Assembly: GCA_023053575.1 (NCBI GenBank) | Contig: JAKZAP010000105.1 | Coordinates: forward strand, 62,001 to 126,000 | Direction of reading: 5' to 3' | Origin: Branchinecta lynchi | Taxonomy: Eukaryota > Arthropoda > Branchiopoda > Anostraca > Branchinectidae | DNA length: 64,000 nucleotides | In this document: piece by piece, positions 35,779 through 49,425 of the stretch | How positions within the stretch are numbered: position 1 is the stretch's first letter | How the letters are laid out: each line of letters starts with the position of its first letter | Program-made: the position numbers and the translations under genes | The notes under the pieces: model-generated | Told to the model about the DNA's origin: nothing | The model's database searches: none | What the model saw: only the letters and a program-made list of their open reading frames with translations

Positions 35779-35786
35779 GGGAAAAC
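35779..35786 (+). repeat. Target-site duplication, right
   Basis: GGGAAAAC, identical to 33683-33690, immediately followed by TAACCTTGT, which completes a normal CTAACC-type monomer. There is no change in either copy, consistent with a fairly recent insertion, although the site is only 8 bp. Confidence 0.92.
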
Positions 35787-36405
35787 TAACCTTGTGGGAA
35801 AACAAACCTTGCGGGAAAGCGAACCTTTTGGGAAAACCAACACAGTGGGAAAACAAACCTTGTGGGAAAACCAACCTTGCGGGAAAACCAACCTTGGGGG
35901 AAAACAAACCTTGTGGGAAAACAAACCTTGTGGGGAAACAAACCTAGTGGGAAAACAAACCTTGTGAGAAAACAATCCTTGTGGGAAAACAAACCTTTTG
36001 GGGGAAACAAACCTTGCGGGGAAACTAACCTTGTGGGAAAACAAACCCTGCGGGAAAACCAACCTTGTGGGAAAACCAACCTTGTGGGGAAACAAACCTT
36101 TCGGGAAAACTAACCTTGTGGGAAAACAAACCCTGCGGGAAAACGAACCTTGTGGGAAAACAAACCTTGTGGGAAAACAAACCTTGTGGGAAAACAAACC
36201 TTGTGAGAAAACAAACCTTGTGGGAAAACCAACCTTATGGGGAAACAAACCCTGCGGGAAAACCAACCTTGTGGGAAAACCAACCTTGCGGGAAAGCGAA
36301 CCTTTTGGGAAAACCAACACAGTGGGAAAACAAACCTTGTGAGAAAACAATCCTTGTGGGAAAACAAACCTTGTGGGGAAACAAACCTTGTGGGGAAACA
36401 AACCT
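35779..36405 (+). repeat. 36-monomer unit right of the transposon
   Basis: Counterpart of 33080-33690 after removing the element, with period 612 bp. It shares TTTTGGGGGAAAC, the two CCCTGC monomers separated by TTTCGGG, and GGGAAAACGAACC near 36138. Together with the left copy it shows that the transposon landed inside an already duplicated block, near the join between units. Confidence 0.8.
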
Positions 36406-39400
36406 TGTGGGAAAACTAACCTTGTGGGAAAACAAACCTTGCGGGAAAGCGAACCTTTTGGGAAAACCAACACAGTGGGAAAACAAACCTTGTGAGAAAA
36501 CAATCCTTGTGGGAAAACAAACCTTGTGGGGAAACAAACCTTGTGGGGAAACAAACCTTGTGGGAATACTAACCTTGTGGGAAAACAAACCTTGTGGGAA
36601 AACCAACCTTATGGGGAAAGCAACCCTGCGGGAAAACCAACCTTGTGGGAAAACCAACCTTGTGGGAAAGCGAACCTTTTGGGAAAAAAACCTTGTGGGA
36701 AAACCAACCTTGCGGGAAAACCAACCTTGGGGGAAAACAAATCTTGTGGGAAAACAAACCTTGTGGGGAAACAAACCTAGTGGGAAAACAAACCTTGTGA
36801 GAAAACAATCCTTGTGGGAAAACAAACCTTGGGGGGAAACAAACCTTGCGGGGAAACTAACCTTGTGGGAAAACAAACCCTGCGGGAAAACCAACCTTGT
36901 GGGAAAACCAACCTTGTGGGGAAACAAACCTTTCGGGAAAACTAACCTTGTGGGAAAACAAACTCTGCGGGAAAACGAACCTTGTGGGAAAAAAAACCTT
37001 GTGGGAAAACAAACCTTGTGGGAAATTAAACCTTGTGAGAAAACAAACCTTGTGGGAAAACCAACCTTATGGGGAAACAAAACCCTGCGGGAAAACCAAC
37101 CTTGTGGGATAACCAACCTTGCGGGAAAGCGAACCTTTTGGGAAAACCAACACAGTGGGAAAACAAACCTTGTGAGAAAACAATCCTTGTGGGAAAACAA
37201 ACCTTGTGGGGAAACAAACCTTGTGGGGAAACAAACCTTGTGGGAAAACTAACCTTTTGGGAAAACAAACCTTGCGGGAAAACTAACCTTGTGGGAAAAC
37301 AAACCCTGCGGGAAAACCAACCTTGTGGGAAAACCAACCTTGTGGGGAAACAAACCTTTCGGGAAAACAAACCTTGTGGGAAAACAAACCTTGTGGGAAA
37401 ACAAACCTTGTGGGAAAACAAACCTTATGGGGAAAGCAACCCTGCGGGAAAACCAACCTTGTGGGAAAACCAACCTTGTGGGAAAGCGAACCTTTTGGGA
37501 AAACCAACACAGTGGGAACACAAACCTTGTGGAAAAACCAACCTTGCGGGAAAACCAACCTTGTGGGAAAACAAACCTTGTGGGAAAACAAACCTTGTGG
37601 GAAAACAAACCTTGTGGGAAAACAAACCTTATGGGAAAACAAACCTTGTGGGGAAACAAACCTTGTGGGAAAATCAACCTTGCGGGAAAGCGAACCTTTC
37701 GGGAAAACCAACACAGTGGGAAAACAAACCTTGTGGGAAAACCAACCTTGGGGGATAACAAACCTTGTGGGAAAACCAACCTAGGGGGAAAAAACAACCT
37801 AGTGGGAAAACAAACCTTGTGAGAAAACAAACCTTGTGGGAAAACCAACCTTATGGGGAAAGCAACCCTGCGGGAAAACCAACCTTGTGGGAAAAACAAA
37901 CTTGTGGGAAAGCGAACCTTTTGGGAAAACCAACACAGTGGGAAAACAAACCTTGTGAGAAAACAAACCTTGTGGGAAAACCAACCTTATGGGGAAAGCA
38001 ACCCTGCGGGAAAACCAACCTTGTGGGAAAAACAAACTTGTGGGAAAGCGAACCTTTTGGGAAAACCAACACAGTGGGAAAACAAACCTTGTGGGAAAAC
38101 CAACCTTGCGGGAAAACCAACCTTGGGGGAAAACAAACCTTGTGGGAAAACAAACCTTGTGGGGAAACAAACCTAGTGGGAAAACAAACCTTGTGAGAAA
38201 ACAAACCTTGTGGGAGAACCAACCTTATGGGGAAAGAAACCCTGCGGGAAAACCAACCTTGTGGGAAAACCAACCTTGTGGGAAAGCGAACCTTTTGGGA
38301 AAACAAACCTTGTGGGAAAACAAACCTTGTGGGAAAACAAACCTTGTGAGAAAACAAACCTTGTGGGAAAACCAACCTTATGGGGAAAGAAGCCTTGTGG
38401 GGAAACAAACCTTTCGGGAAAACCAACCTTGTGGGAAAAAAAACCTTGTGGGAAAACAAACCTTATGGGAAAACAAACCTTGTGGGAAAACAAACCTTAT
38501 GGGAAAACAAACCTTGCGGGGAAACAAACCTTGTGGGAAAACCAACCTTGCGGGAAAGCGAACCTTTTGGGAAAACCAACACAGTGGGAAAACAAACCGT
38601 GTGGGAAAACCAATCTTGCGGGAAAACCAACCTTGGGGGAAAACAAAGCTTGTGGGAAAACAAACCTTGTGGGAAAACCAACCTAGTGGGAAAAACAACC
38701 TAGTGGGAAAACAAACCTTGTGAGAAAACAAACCTTGTGGGAAAACCAACCTTATGGTGAAAGCAACCCTGCGGGAAAACCAACCTTGTGGGAAAACCAA
38801 CCTTGTGGGAAAGCGAACCTTTTGGGAAAACCAACACAGTGGGAAAACAAACCTTGTGGGAAAACCAACCTTGCGGGAAAACCAACCTTGGCGGAAAACA
38901 AACCTTGTGGGAAAACAAACCTTGTGGGGGAACAAACCTAGTGGGAAAACAAACCTTGTGAGAAAACAATCCTTGTGGGAAAACAAACCTTGTGGGGGAA
39001 CAAACCCTGCGGGAAAACCAACCTTGTGGGAAAACCAACCTTGTGGGGAAACAAACCTTTCGGGAAAACCAACCTTGTGGGAAAACAAACCTTGTGGGAA
39101 AACAAACCTTGTGGGAAAACAAACCTTGTGGGAAAACAAACCTTGTGAGAAAACAAACCTTGTGGGGAACCAAACCTATTGGGAAAACAAACCTTGTGAG
39201 AAAACAAACCTTGTGGGAAAACCAACCTTATGGGAAAACAAACCTATTGGGAAAACAAACCTTGTGGGGAAACAAACCTTTCGGGAAAACCAACCTTGTG
39301 GGAAAACAAACCTTGTGGGAAAACAAACCTTATGGGAAAACAAACCTTGTGGGAAAACAAATCTTATGGGAAAACAAACCTTGTCGGGAAACAAACCTTG

Positions 39401-42251
39401 TGGGAAAACCAACCTTGCGGGAAAGCGAACCTTTTGGGAAAACCAACACAGTGGGAAAACAAACCTTGTGGGAAAACCAACCTTGCCGGAAAACCAACCT
39501 TGGGAGAAAACAAAGCTTGTGGGAAAACAAACCTTGTGGGAAAACCAACCTAGTGGGAAAAACAACCTAGTGGGAAAACAAACCTTGTGAGAAAACAAAC
39601 CTTGTGGGAAAACCAACGTTATGGGGAAAGCAACCCTGCGGGAAAACCAACCTTGTGGGAAAACCAACCTTTTGGGAAAGCGAACCTTTTGGGAAAACCA
39701 ACACAGTGGGAAAAAAACCTTGTGGGAAAACCAACCTTGCGGGAAAACCAACCTTTGGGGAAAACAAACCTTGTGGGAAAACAAACCTTGTGGGGAAACA
39801 AACCTGGTGGGAAAACAAACCTTGTGAGAAAACAATCCTTGTGGGAAAACAAACCTTGGGGGGAAACAAACCTTGCAGGGAAACTAACCTTGTGGGAAAA
39901 CAAACCCTGCGGGAAAACCAACCTTGTGGGAAAACCAACCTTGTGGGGAAACAAACCTTTCGGGAAAACTAACCTTGTGGGAAAACAAACCCTGCGGGAA
40001 AACGAACCTTGTGGGAAAACAAACCTTGTGGGAAAACAAACCTTGTGGGAAAACAAACCTTGTGAGAAAACAAACCTTGTGGGAAAACCAACCTTATGGG
40101 GAAACAAACCCTGCGGGAAAACCAACCTTGTGGGAAAACCAACCTTGCGGGAAAGCGAACCTTTTGGGAAAACCAACACAGTGGGAAAACAAACCTTGTG
40201 ATAAAGCAATCCTTGTGGGAAAACAAACCTTGTGGGGAAACAAACCTTGTGGGGAAACAAATCTTGTGGGAAAACTAACCTTGTTGGAAAACAAACCTTG
40301 CGGGAAAGCGAACCTTTTGGGAAAACCAACACAGTGGGAAATCAAACCTAGTGAGAAAACGATCCTTGTGGGAAAAAAAACCTTGTGAGTAAACAAACCT
40401 TGTGGGGAAACAAACCTTGTGGGAAAACTAACCTTGTGGGAAAACAAACCTTGTGGGAAAACCAACCTTATGGGGAAAGCAACCCTGCGGGAAAACCAAC
40501 CTTGTGGGAAAACCAACCTTGTGGGAAAGCGAACCTTTTGGGAAAACCAACACAGTGGGAAAAAAACCTTGTGGGAAAACCAACCTTGCGGGAAAACCAA
40601 CCTTGGGGGAAAACAAACCTTGTGGGAAAACAAACCTTGTGGGGAAACAAACCTAGTGGGAAAACAAACCTTGTGAGAAAACAATCCTTGTGGGAAAACA
40701 AACCTTTGGGGGGAAACAAACCTTGCGGGGAAACTAACCTTGTGGGAAAACAAACCCTGCGGGAAAACCAACCTTGTGGGAAAACCAACCTTGTGGGGAA
40801 ACAAACCTTTCGGGAAAACTAGCCTTGTGGGAAAACAAACCCTGCGGGAAAACGAACCTTGTGGGAAAACAAACCTTGTGGGAAAACAAACCTTGTGAGA
40901 AAACAAACCTTGTGGGAAAACCAACCTTATGGGGAAAGAAACCCTGCGGGAAAACCAACCTTTTGGGAAAACCAACCTTGCGGGAAAGCGAACCTTTTGG
41001 GAAACCAACACAGTGGGAAAACAAACCTTGTGAGAAAACAATCCTTGTGGGAAAACAAACCTTGTGGGGAAAAAAACCTTGTGGGGAAACAAACCTTGTG
41101 GGAAAACTAACCTTGTGGGAAAACAAACCTTGCGGGAAAACTAACCTTGTGGGAAAACAAACCCTGCGGGAAAACCAACCTTGTGGGAAAACCAACCTTG
41201 TGGGGAAACAAACCTTTCGGGAAAACAAACCTTGTGGGAAAACAAACCTTGTGGGAAAACAAACCTTGTGGGAAAACAAATCTTATGGGGAAAGCAACCC
41301 TGCGGGAAAACCAACCTTGTGGGAAAACCAACCTTGTGGGAAAGCGAACCTTTTGGGAAAACCAACACAGTGGGAACACAAACCTTGTGGGAAAACCAAC
41401 CTTGCGGGAAAACCAACCTTGCGGGAAAACCAACCTTGTGGGAAAACAAACCTTGTGGGAAAGCAAACCTTGTGGGAAAACAAACCTTGTGGGAAAACAA
41501 ACCTTATGGGAAAACAAACCTTGTGGGGAAACAAACCTTGTGGGAAAACCAACCTTGCGGGAAAGCGAACCTTTTGGGAAAACCAACACAGTGGGAAAAC
41601 AAACCTTGTGGGAAAACCAACCTTGCAGGAAAACCAACCTTGGGGGAAAACAAAGCTTGTGGGAAAACAAACCTTGTGGGAAAACCAACCTAGTGGGAAA
41701 AAACAACCTAGTGGGAAAACAAACCTTGTGAGAAAACAAACCTTGTGGGAAAACCAACCTTATGGGGAAAGCAACCCTGCGGGAAAACCAACCTTGTGGG
41801 AAAACCAACCTTGTGGGAAAGCGAACCTTTTGGGAAAACCAACACAGTGGGAAAACAAACCTTGTGGGAAAACCAACCTTGCGGGAAAACCAACCTTGGG
41901 GGAAAACAAACCTTGTGGGAAAACAAACCTTGTGGGGAAACAAACCTAGTGGAAAAACAATCCTTGTGGGAAAACAAACCTTGTGGGGAAACAAACCTTG
42001 CGGGAAAACTAAACTTGTGGGAAAACAAACCCTGCGGGAATACCAACCTTGTGGGAAAACCAACCTTGTGGGGAAACAAACCTTTCGGGAAAACAAACCT
42101 TGTGGGAAAACAAACCTTGTGGGAAAACAAACCTTGTGGGAAAACAAACCTTGTGAGAAAACAAACCTTGTGGGGAAAGAAACCTAGTGGGAAAACAAAC
42201 CTTGTGAGAAAACAAACCTTGTGGGAAAACCAACCTTATGGGAAAACAAAC

Positions 42252-43600
42252 CTAGTGGGAAAACAAACCTTGTGGGGAAACAAACCTTATGGGAAAACAA
42301 ACCTTGTGGGGAAAAAAACCTTGTGGGAAAACCAACCTTGCGGGAAAGCGAACCTTTTGGGAAAACCAACACAGTGGGAAAACAAACCTTGTGTTAAAAC
42401 CAACCTTGCGGGAAAACCAACCTTGGGGGAAAACAAAGCTTGTGGGAAAACAAACCTTGTGGGAAAACCAACCTAGTGGGAAAAACAACCTAGTGGGAAA
42501 ACAAACCGTGTGAGAAAACAAACCTTGTGGGAAAACCAACCTTATGGGTAAAGCAACCCTGCGGGAAAACCAACCGTGTGGGAAAACCAACCTTGTGGGA
42601 AAGCGAACCATTTGGGAAAACCAACACAGTGGGAAAACAAACCTTGTGGGAAAACCAACCTTGCGGAAAACCAACCTTGGGGGAAAGCAAACCTTGTGGG
42701 AAAACAAACCTTGTGGGGAAACAAACCTTGCGGGAAAACTAACCTTGTGGGGAAACAAACCTTGCGGGAAAACTAACCTTGTGGGAAAACAAACCCTGCG
42801 GGAAAACCAACCTTGTGGGAAAACCCACCTTGTGGGGAAACAAACCTTTCGGGAAAACTAACCTTGTGGGAAAACAAACCCTGCGGGAAAACCAACCTTG
42901 TGGGAAAACAAACCTTGTGGGAAAACAAACCTTGTGGGAAAACCAACCTTATGGGAAAACAAACCTAGTGGGAAAACAAACCTTGTGGGGAAACAAACCT
43001 TATGGGAAAACAAACATTGTGGGGAAACAAACCTTGTGGGAAAACCAACCTTGTGGGAAAGCGAACCTTTTGGGAAAACCAACACAGTGGGAAAACAAAC
43101 CTTGTGGGGAAACAAACCTAGTGGGAAAACAAACCTTGTGAGAAAACAATCCTTGTGGGAAAACAAACCTTGTTGGGAAACAAACCTTGCGGGAAAACTA
43201 ACCTTGTGGGAAAACAAACCCTGCGGGAAAACCAACCTTGTGGGAAAACCAACCTTGTGGGGAAACAAACCTTTCGGGAAAACCAACCTTGTGGGAAAAC
43301 AAACCTTGTGGGAAAACAAACCTTGTGGGAAAACAAACCTTGTGGGAAAACAAACCTTGTGAGAAAACAAACCTTGTGGGGAACCAAAACTAGTGGGAAA
43401 ACAAACCTTGTGAGAAAACAAAACTTGTGGGAAAACCAACCTTATGGGAAAACAAACCTAGTGGGAAAACAAACCTTGTGGGGAAACAAACCTTTCGGGA
43501 AAACCAACCTTGTGGGAAAACAAACCTTGTGGGAAAACAAACCTTATGGGAAAACAAACCTTGTGGGAAAACAAATCTTATGGGAAAACAAACCTTGTGG
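42252..43600 (+). repeat. Higher-order repeat E, copy 1 (period about 2150 bp)
   Basis: Recurs at 2141 bp offset at its left part and 2159 bp (127 monomers) at its right part. Landmarks are TTGTTAAAACC near 42392, TTATGGGTAAAGC near 42543, and GGGAACCAAAAC near 43380. The 18-bp change in offset marks an indel between copies. Confidence 0.75.
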
Positions 43601-44392
43601 GGAAACAAACCTTGTGGGAAAGCGAACCTTTTGGGAAAACCAACACAGTGGGAAAACAAACCTTGTGGGAAAACCAACCTTGCCGGAAAACCAACCTTGG
43701 GGGAAAACAAAGCTTGTGGGAAAACAAGCCTTGTGGGAAAACCAACCTAGTGGGAAAAACAACCTAGTGGGAAAACAAACCTTGTGAGAAAACAAACCTT
43801 GTGGGAAAACCAACCTTATGGGGAAAGCAACCCTGCGGCAGAACCAACCTTGTGGGAAAACCAACCTTGTGGGAAAGCGAACCTTTTGGGAAAACCAACA
43901 CAGTTGAAAAAAAAACCTTGTGGGAAAACCAACCTTGCGGGAAAACCAACCTTGGGGTAAAACTAACCTTGTGGGAAAACAATCCTTGTGGGGAAACAAA
44001 CCTAGTGGGAAAACAAACCTTGTGAGAAAAAAATCCTTGTGGGAAAACAAACCTTGGGGGGAAACAAACCTTGCGGGGAAACTAACCTTGTGGGAAAACA
44101 AACCCTGCGGGAAAACCAACCTTGTGGGGAAACAAACCTTTCGGGAAAACAAACCTTGTGGGAAAACAAACCTTGTGGGAAAACAAACCTTGTGGGAAAA
44201 CAAACCTTATGGGGAAAGCAACCCTGCGGGAAAACCAACCTTGTGGGAAAAACAACCTTGTGGGAAAGCGAACCTTTTGGGAAAACCAACCTTGCGGGAA
44301 AACCAACCTTGTGGGAAAACAAACCTTGTGGGAAAACATACCTTGTGGGAAAACAAACCTTGTGGGAAAACAAACCTTATGGGAAAACAAAC

Positions 44393-45750
44393 CTAGTGGG
44401 AAAACAAACCTTGTGGGGAAACAAACCTTATGGGAAAACAAACCTTGTGGGGAAACAAACCTTGTGGGAAAACCAACCTTGCGGGAAAGCGAACCTTTTG
44501 GGAAAACCAACACAGTGGGAAAACAAACCTTGTGTTAAAACCAACCTTGCGGGAAAACCAACCTTGGGGGAAAACAAAGCTTGTGGGAAAACAAACCTTG
44601 TGGGAAAACCAACCTAGTGGGAAAAACAACCTAGTGGGAAAACAAACCTTGTGAGAAAACAAACCTTGTGGGAAAACCAACCTTATGGGTAAAGCAACCT
44701 TGCGGGAAAACCAACCTTGTGGGAAAACCAACCTTGTGGGAAAGCGAACCTTTTGGGAAAACCAACACAGTGGGAAAACAAACCTTGTGGGAAAACCAAC
44801 CTTGCGGGAAAACCAACCTTGGGGGAAAGCAAACCTTGTGGGAAAACAAACCTTGTGGGGAAACAAACCTAGTAGGAAATCAAACCTTGTGAGAAAACCA
44901 ACCTTGTGGGAAAACCAACCTTGTGGGAAAGCGAACCTATTGGGAAAACCAACACAGTGGGAAAAAAAACCTTGCGGGAAAACTAAGCTTGTGGGGAAAC
45001 AAACCTTTCGGGAAAACTAACCTTGTGGGAAAACAAACCCTGCGGGAAAACCAACCTTGTGGGAAAACAAACCTTGTGGGAAAACAAACCTTGTGGGAAA
45101 ACCAACCTTATGGGAAAACAAACCTATTGGGAAAACAAACCTTGTGGGGAAACAAACCTTATGGGAAAACAAACCTTGTGGGGAAACAAACCTTGTGGGA
45201 AAACCAACCTTGTGGGAAAGCGAACCTTTTGGGAAAACCAACACAGTGGGAAAACAAACCTTGTGGGGAAACAAACCTAGTGGGAAAACAAACCTTGTGA
45301 GAAAACAATCCTTGTGGGAAAACAAACCTTGTGGGGAAACAAACCTTGCGGGAAAACTAACCTTGTGGGAAAACAAACCCTGCGGGAAAACCAACCTTGT
45401 GGGAAAACCAACCTTGTGGGGAAACAAACCTTTCGGGAAAACCAACCTTGTGGGAAAACAAACCTTGTGGGAAAACAAACCTTGTGGGAAAACAAACCTT
45501 GTGGGAAAACAAACCTTGTGAGAAAACAAACCTTGTGGGGAACCAAACCTAGTGGGAAAACAAACCTTGTGAGAAAACAAACCTTGAGGGAAAACCAACC
45601 TTATGGGAAAACAAACCTAGTGGGAAAACAAACCTTGTGGGGAAACAAACCTTTCGGGAAAACCAACCTTGTGGGAAAACAAACCTTGTGGGAAAGCAAA
45701 CCTTATGGGAAAACAAACCTTGTGGGAAAACAAATCTTATGGGAAAACAA
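44393..45750 (+). repeat. Higher-order repeat E, copy 2
   Basis: Matches 42252-43600 with TTGTTAAAACC near 44533, TTATGGGTAAAGC near 44684 and GGGAACCAAACC near 45539. Substitutions are more frequent than between the A copies, so this pair is older or less homogenised. Confidence 0.75.
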
Positions 45751-46799
45751 ACCTTGTGGGGAAACAAACCTTGTGGGAAAACCAACCTTATGGGGAAAGC
45801 AACCCTGCGGGAAAACCAACCTTGTGGGAAAACCAACCTTGTGGGAAAGCGAACCTTTTCTGAAAACCAACACAGTGGAAAAAAAAACCTTGTGGGAAAA
45901 CCAACCTTGCGGGAAAACCAACCTTGGGGGAAAACAAACCTTGTGGGAAAACAAACCTTGTAGGGAAACAAACCTAGTGGGAAAACAAACCTTGGGGGGA
46001 AACAAACCTTGCGGGGAAACTAACCTTGTGGGAAAACAAACCTTGTGAGAAAAAAATCCTTGTGGGAAAACAAACCTTGGGGGGAAACAAACCTTGCGGG
46101 GAAACTAACCTTGTGGGAAAACAAACCCTGCGGGAAAACCAACCTTGTGGGAAAACCAACCTTGTGGGGAAACAAACCTTTCGGGAAAACAAACCTTGTG
46201 GGAAAACAAACCTTGTGGGAAAACAAACCTTGTGGGAAAACAAACCTTATGGGGAAAGCAACCCTGCGGGAAAACCAACCTTGTGGGAAAACCAACCTTG
46301 TGGGAAAGCGAGCCTTTTGGGAAAACCAACACAGTGGGAACACAAACCTTGTGGGAAAACAAACCTTATGGGAAAACAAACCTTGTGGGGAATCAAACCT
46401 TGTGGGAAAACCAACCTTGCGGGAAAGCGAACCTTTTGGGAAAACCAACACAGTGGGAAAACAAACCTTGTGGGAAAACCAACCTTGCGGGAAAACCAAC
46501 CTTGGGGGAAAACAAAGCTTGTGGGAAAACAAACCTTGTGGGAAAACCAACCTAGTGGGAAAAAACAACCTAGTGGGAAAACAAACCTTGTGAGAAAACA
46601 AACCTTGTGGGAAAACCAACCTTATGGGGAAAGCAACCCTGCGGGAAAACCAACCTTGTGGGAAAGCGAACCTTTTGGGAAAACCAACACAGTGGGAAAA
46701 CAAACCTTGTGGGAAAACCAACCTTGCGGGAAAACCAACCTTGGGGGAAAACAAACCTTGTGGGAAAACAAACCTTGTGGGGAAACAAACCTAGTGGGA

Positions 46800-47280
46800 A
46801 AACAAACCTTGTGAGAAAACAAACCGTGTGGGAAAACCAACCTTATGGGGAAATAAACCCTGCGGGAAAACCCACCTTGTGAGAAAACAAACCTTGTGGG
46901 AAAACCAACCTTATGGGGAAAGCAACCCTGCGGGAAAACTAACCTTGTGGGGAAACAAACCTTTCGGGAAAACCAACCTTGTGGGAAAACAAACCTTGTG
47001 GGAAAACAAACCTTGTGGGAAAACAAACCTTGTGGGAAAACAAACCTTGTGGGAAAACAAACCTTGTGGTAAAACAAACCTTGTGGGAAAACCAACCTTA
47101 TGGGGAAAGCAACCCTGCGGGAAAACTAACCTTGTGGGGAAACAAACCTTGTGGGAAAACCAACCTTGCGGGAAAGCGAACCTTTTGGGAAAACCAACAC
47201 AGTGGGAAAACAAACCTTGTGGGAAAACCAACCTTGCGGGAAAACCAACCTTGGGGGAAAACAAAGCTTGTGGGAAAACA
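46800..47280 (+). repeat. Higher-order repeat F, copy 1 (period 2145 bp)
   Basis: About 480 bp with AACCGTGTGGG, GGGGAAATAAACC, AAACCCACC and TTGTGGTAAAAC monomers in that order, repeated 2145 bp downstream. This combination is not seen elsewhere in the window. Confidence 0.75.
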
Positions 47281-48944
47281 AACCTTGTGGGAAAACCAAC
47301 CTAGTGGGAAAAACAACCTAGTGGGAAAACAAACCTTGTGAGAAAACAAACCTTGTGGGAAAACCAACCTTATGGGGAAAGCAACCCTGCGGGAAAACCA
47401 ACCTTGTGGGAAAACCAAGCTTGTGGGAAAGCGAACCTTGTGGGAAAACCAACACAGTGGGAAAACAAACCTTGTGGGAAAACCAACCTTGCGGGAAAAC
47501 CAACCTTGGGGGAAAACAAACCTTGTGGGAAAACAAACCTTGTGGGGAAACAAACCTTGCGGGAAAACTAACCTTGTTGGAAAACAAACCCTGCGGGAAA
47601 ATCAACCTTGTGGGAAAACCCACCTTGTGGGGAAAAAAACCTTTCGGGAAAACTAACTTTGTGGGAAAACAAACCCTGCGGGAAAACCAACCTTGTGTAA
47701 AAAAAAAACCTTGTGGGAAAACAAACCTTGTGGGAAAACAAACCTTGTGAGAAAACAAACCTTGTGAGAAAACAAACCTTGTGGGAAAACCAACCTTGTG
47801 GGAAAACCAACCTTATGGGGAAAGCAACCCTGCGGGAAAACCAACCTTGTGGGAAAACCAACCTTGTGGGAAGGCGAACCTTGTGGGAAAACCAACACAC
47901 TGGGAAAACAAACCTTGTGGGAAAACCAACCTTGCGGGAAAACCAACCTTGGGGGAAAACAAACCGTGTGGGAAAACAAACCTTGTGGGGAAACATACCT
48001 AGTGGGAAAACAAACCTTGTGAGAAAACAATCCTTGTGGGGAAACAAACCTTGCGGGAAAACTAACCTTGTGGGAAAATCAACCTTGTGGGAAAACCCAC
48101 CTTGTGGGGAAAAAAACCTTTCGGGAAAACTAACTTTGTGGGAAAACAAACCCTGCGGGAAAACCAACCTTGTGGGAAAAAAAAAACCTTGTGGGAAAAC
48201 AAACCTTGTGGGAAAACAAACCTTGTGAGAAAACAAACCTTGTGGGAAAACCAACCTTATGGGGAAACAAACCCTGCGGGAAAACCAACCTTGTGGGAAA
48301 ACCAACCTTGCGGGAAAGCGAACCTTTTGGGAAAACCAACACAGTGGGAAAACAAACCTTGTGAGAAAACAATCCTTGTGGGAAAACAAACCTTGTGGGG
48401 AAACAAACCTTGTGGGGAAATAAACCTTGTGGGAAAACTAACCTTGTGGGAAAACAAACCTTGCGGGAAAACTAACCTTGTGGGAAAACAAACCCTGCGG
48501 GAAAACCAACCTTGTGGAAAAACCAACTTTGTGGGGAAACAAACCTTTCGGGAAAACCAACCTTGTGGGAAAACAAACCTTGTGGGAAAACAAACCTTGT
48601 GGGAAAACAAACCTTATGGGGAAAGCAACCCTGCGGGAAAACCAACCTTGTGGGAAAACTAACCTTGTGGGAAAGCGAACCTTTTGGGAAAACCAACACA
48701 GTGGGAAAACAAACCTTGTGGGAAAACCAACCTTGCGGGAAAACCAACCTTGTGGGAAAACAAACCTTGTGGGAAAACAAACCTTGTGGGAAAACAAACC
48801 TTATGGGAAAACAAACCTTGTGGAGAAACAAACCTTATGGGAAAACCAACCTTGCGGGAAAGCGAACCGTTTGGGAAAACCAACACAGTGGGAAAACAAA
48901 CCTTGTGGGAAAACAAACCTTGTGGGGAAACAAACCTAGTGGGA

Positions 48945-49425
48945 AAACAAACCTTGTGAGAAAACAAACCGTGTGGGAAAACCAACCTTATGGGGAAATA
49001 AACCCTGCGGGAAAACCCACCTTGTGAGAAAACAAACCTTGTGGGAAAACCAACCTTATGGGGAAAGCAACCCTGCGGGAAAACTAACCTTGTGGGGAAA
49101 CAAACCTTTCGGGAAAACCAACCTTGTGGGAAAACAAACCTTGTGGGAAAACAAACCTTGTGGGAAAACAAACCTTGTGGGAAAACAAACCTTGTGGGAA
49201 AACAAACCTTGTGGTAAAACAAACCTTGTGGGAAAACCAACCTTATGGGGAAAGCAACCCTGCGGGAAAACTAACCTTGTGGGGAAACAAACCTTGTGGG
49301 AAAACCAACCTTGCGGGAAAGCGAACCTTTTGGGAAAACCAACACAGTGGGAAAACAAACCTTGTGGGAAAACCAACCTTGCGGGAAAACCAACCTTGGG
49401 GGAAAACAAAGCTTGTGGGAAAACA
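48945..49425 (+). repeat. Higher-order repeat F, copy 2
   Basis: Same ordered set of rare monomers as 46800-47280: AACCGTGTGGG near 48968, GGGGAAATAAACC near 48993, AAACCCACC near 49014 and TTGTGGTAAAAC near 49212. Confidence 0.75.
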
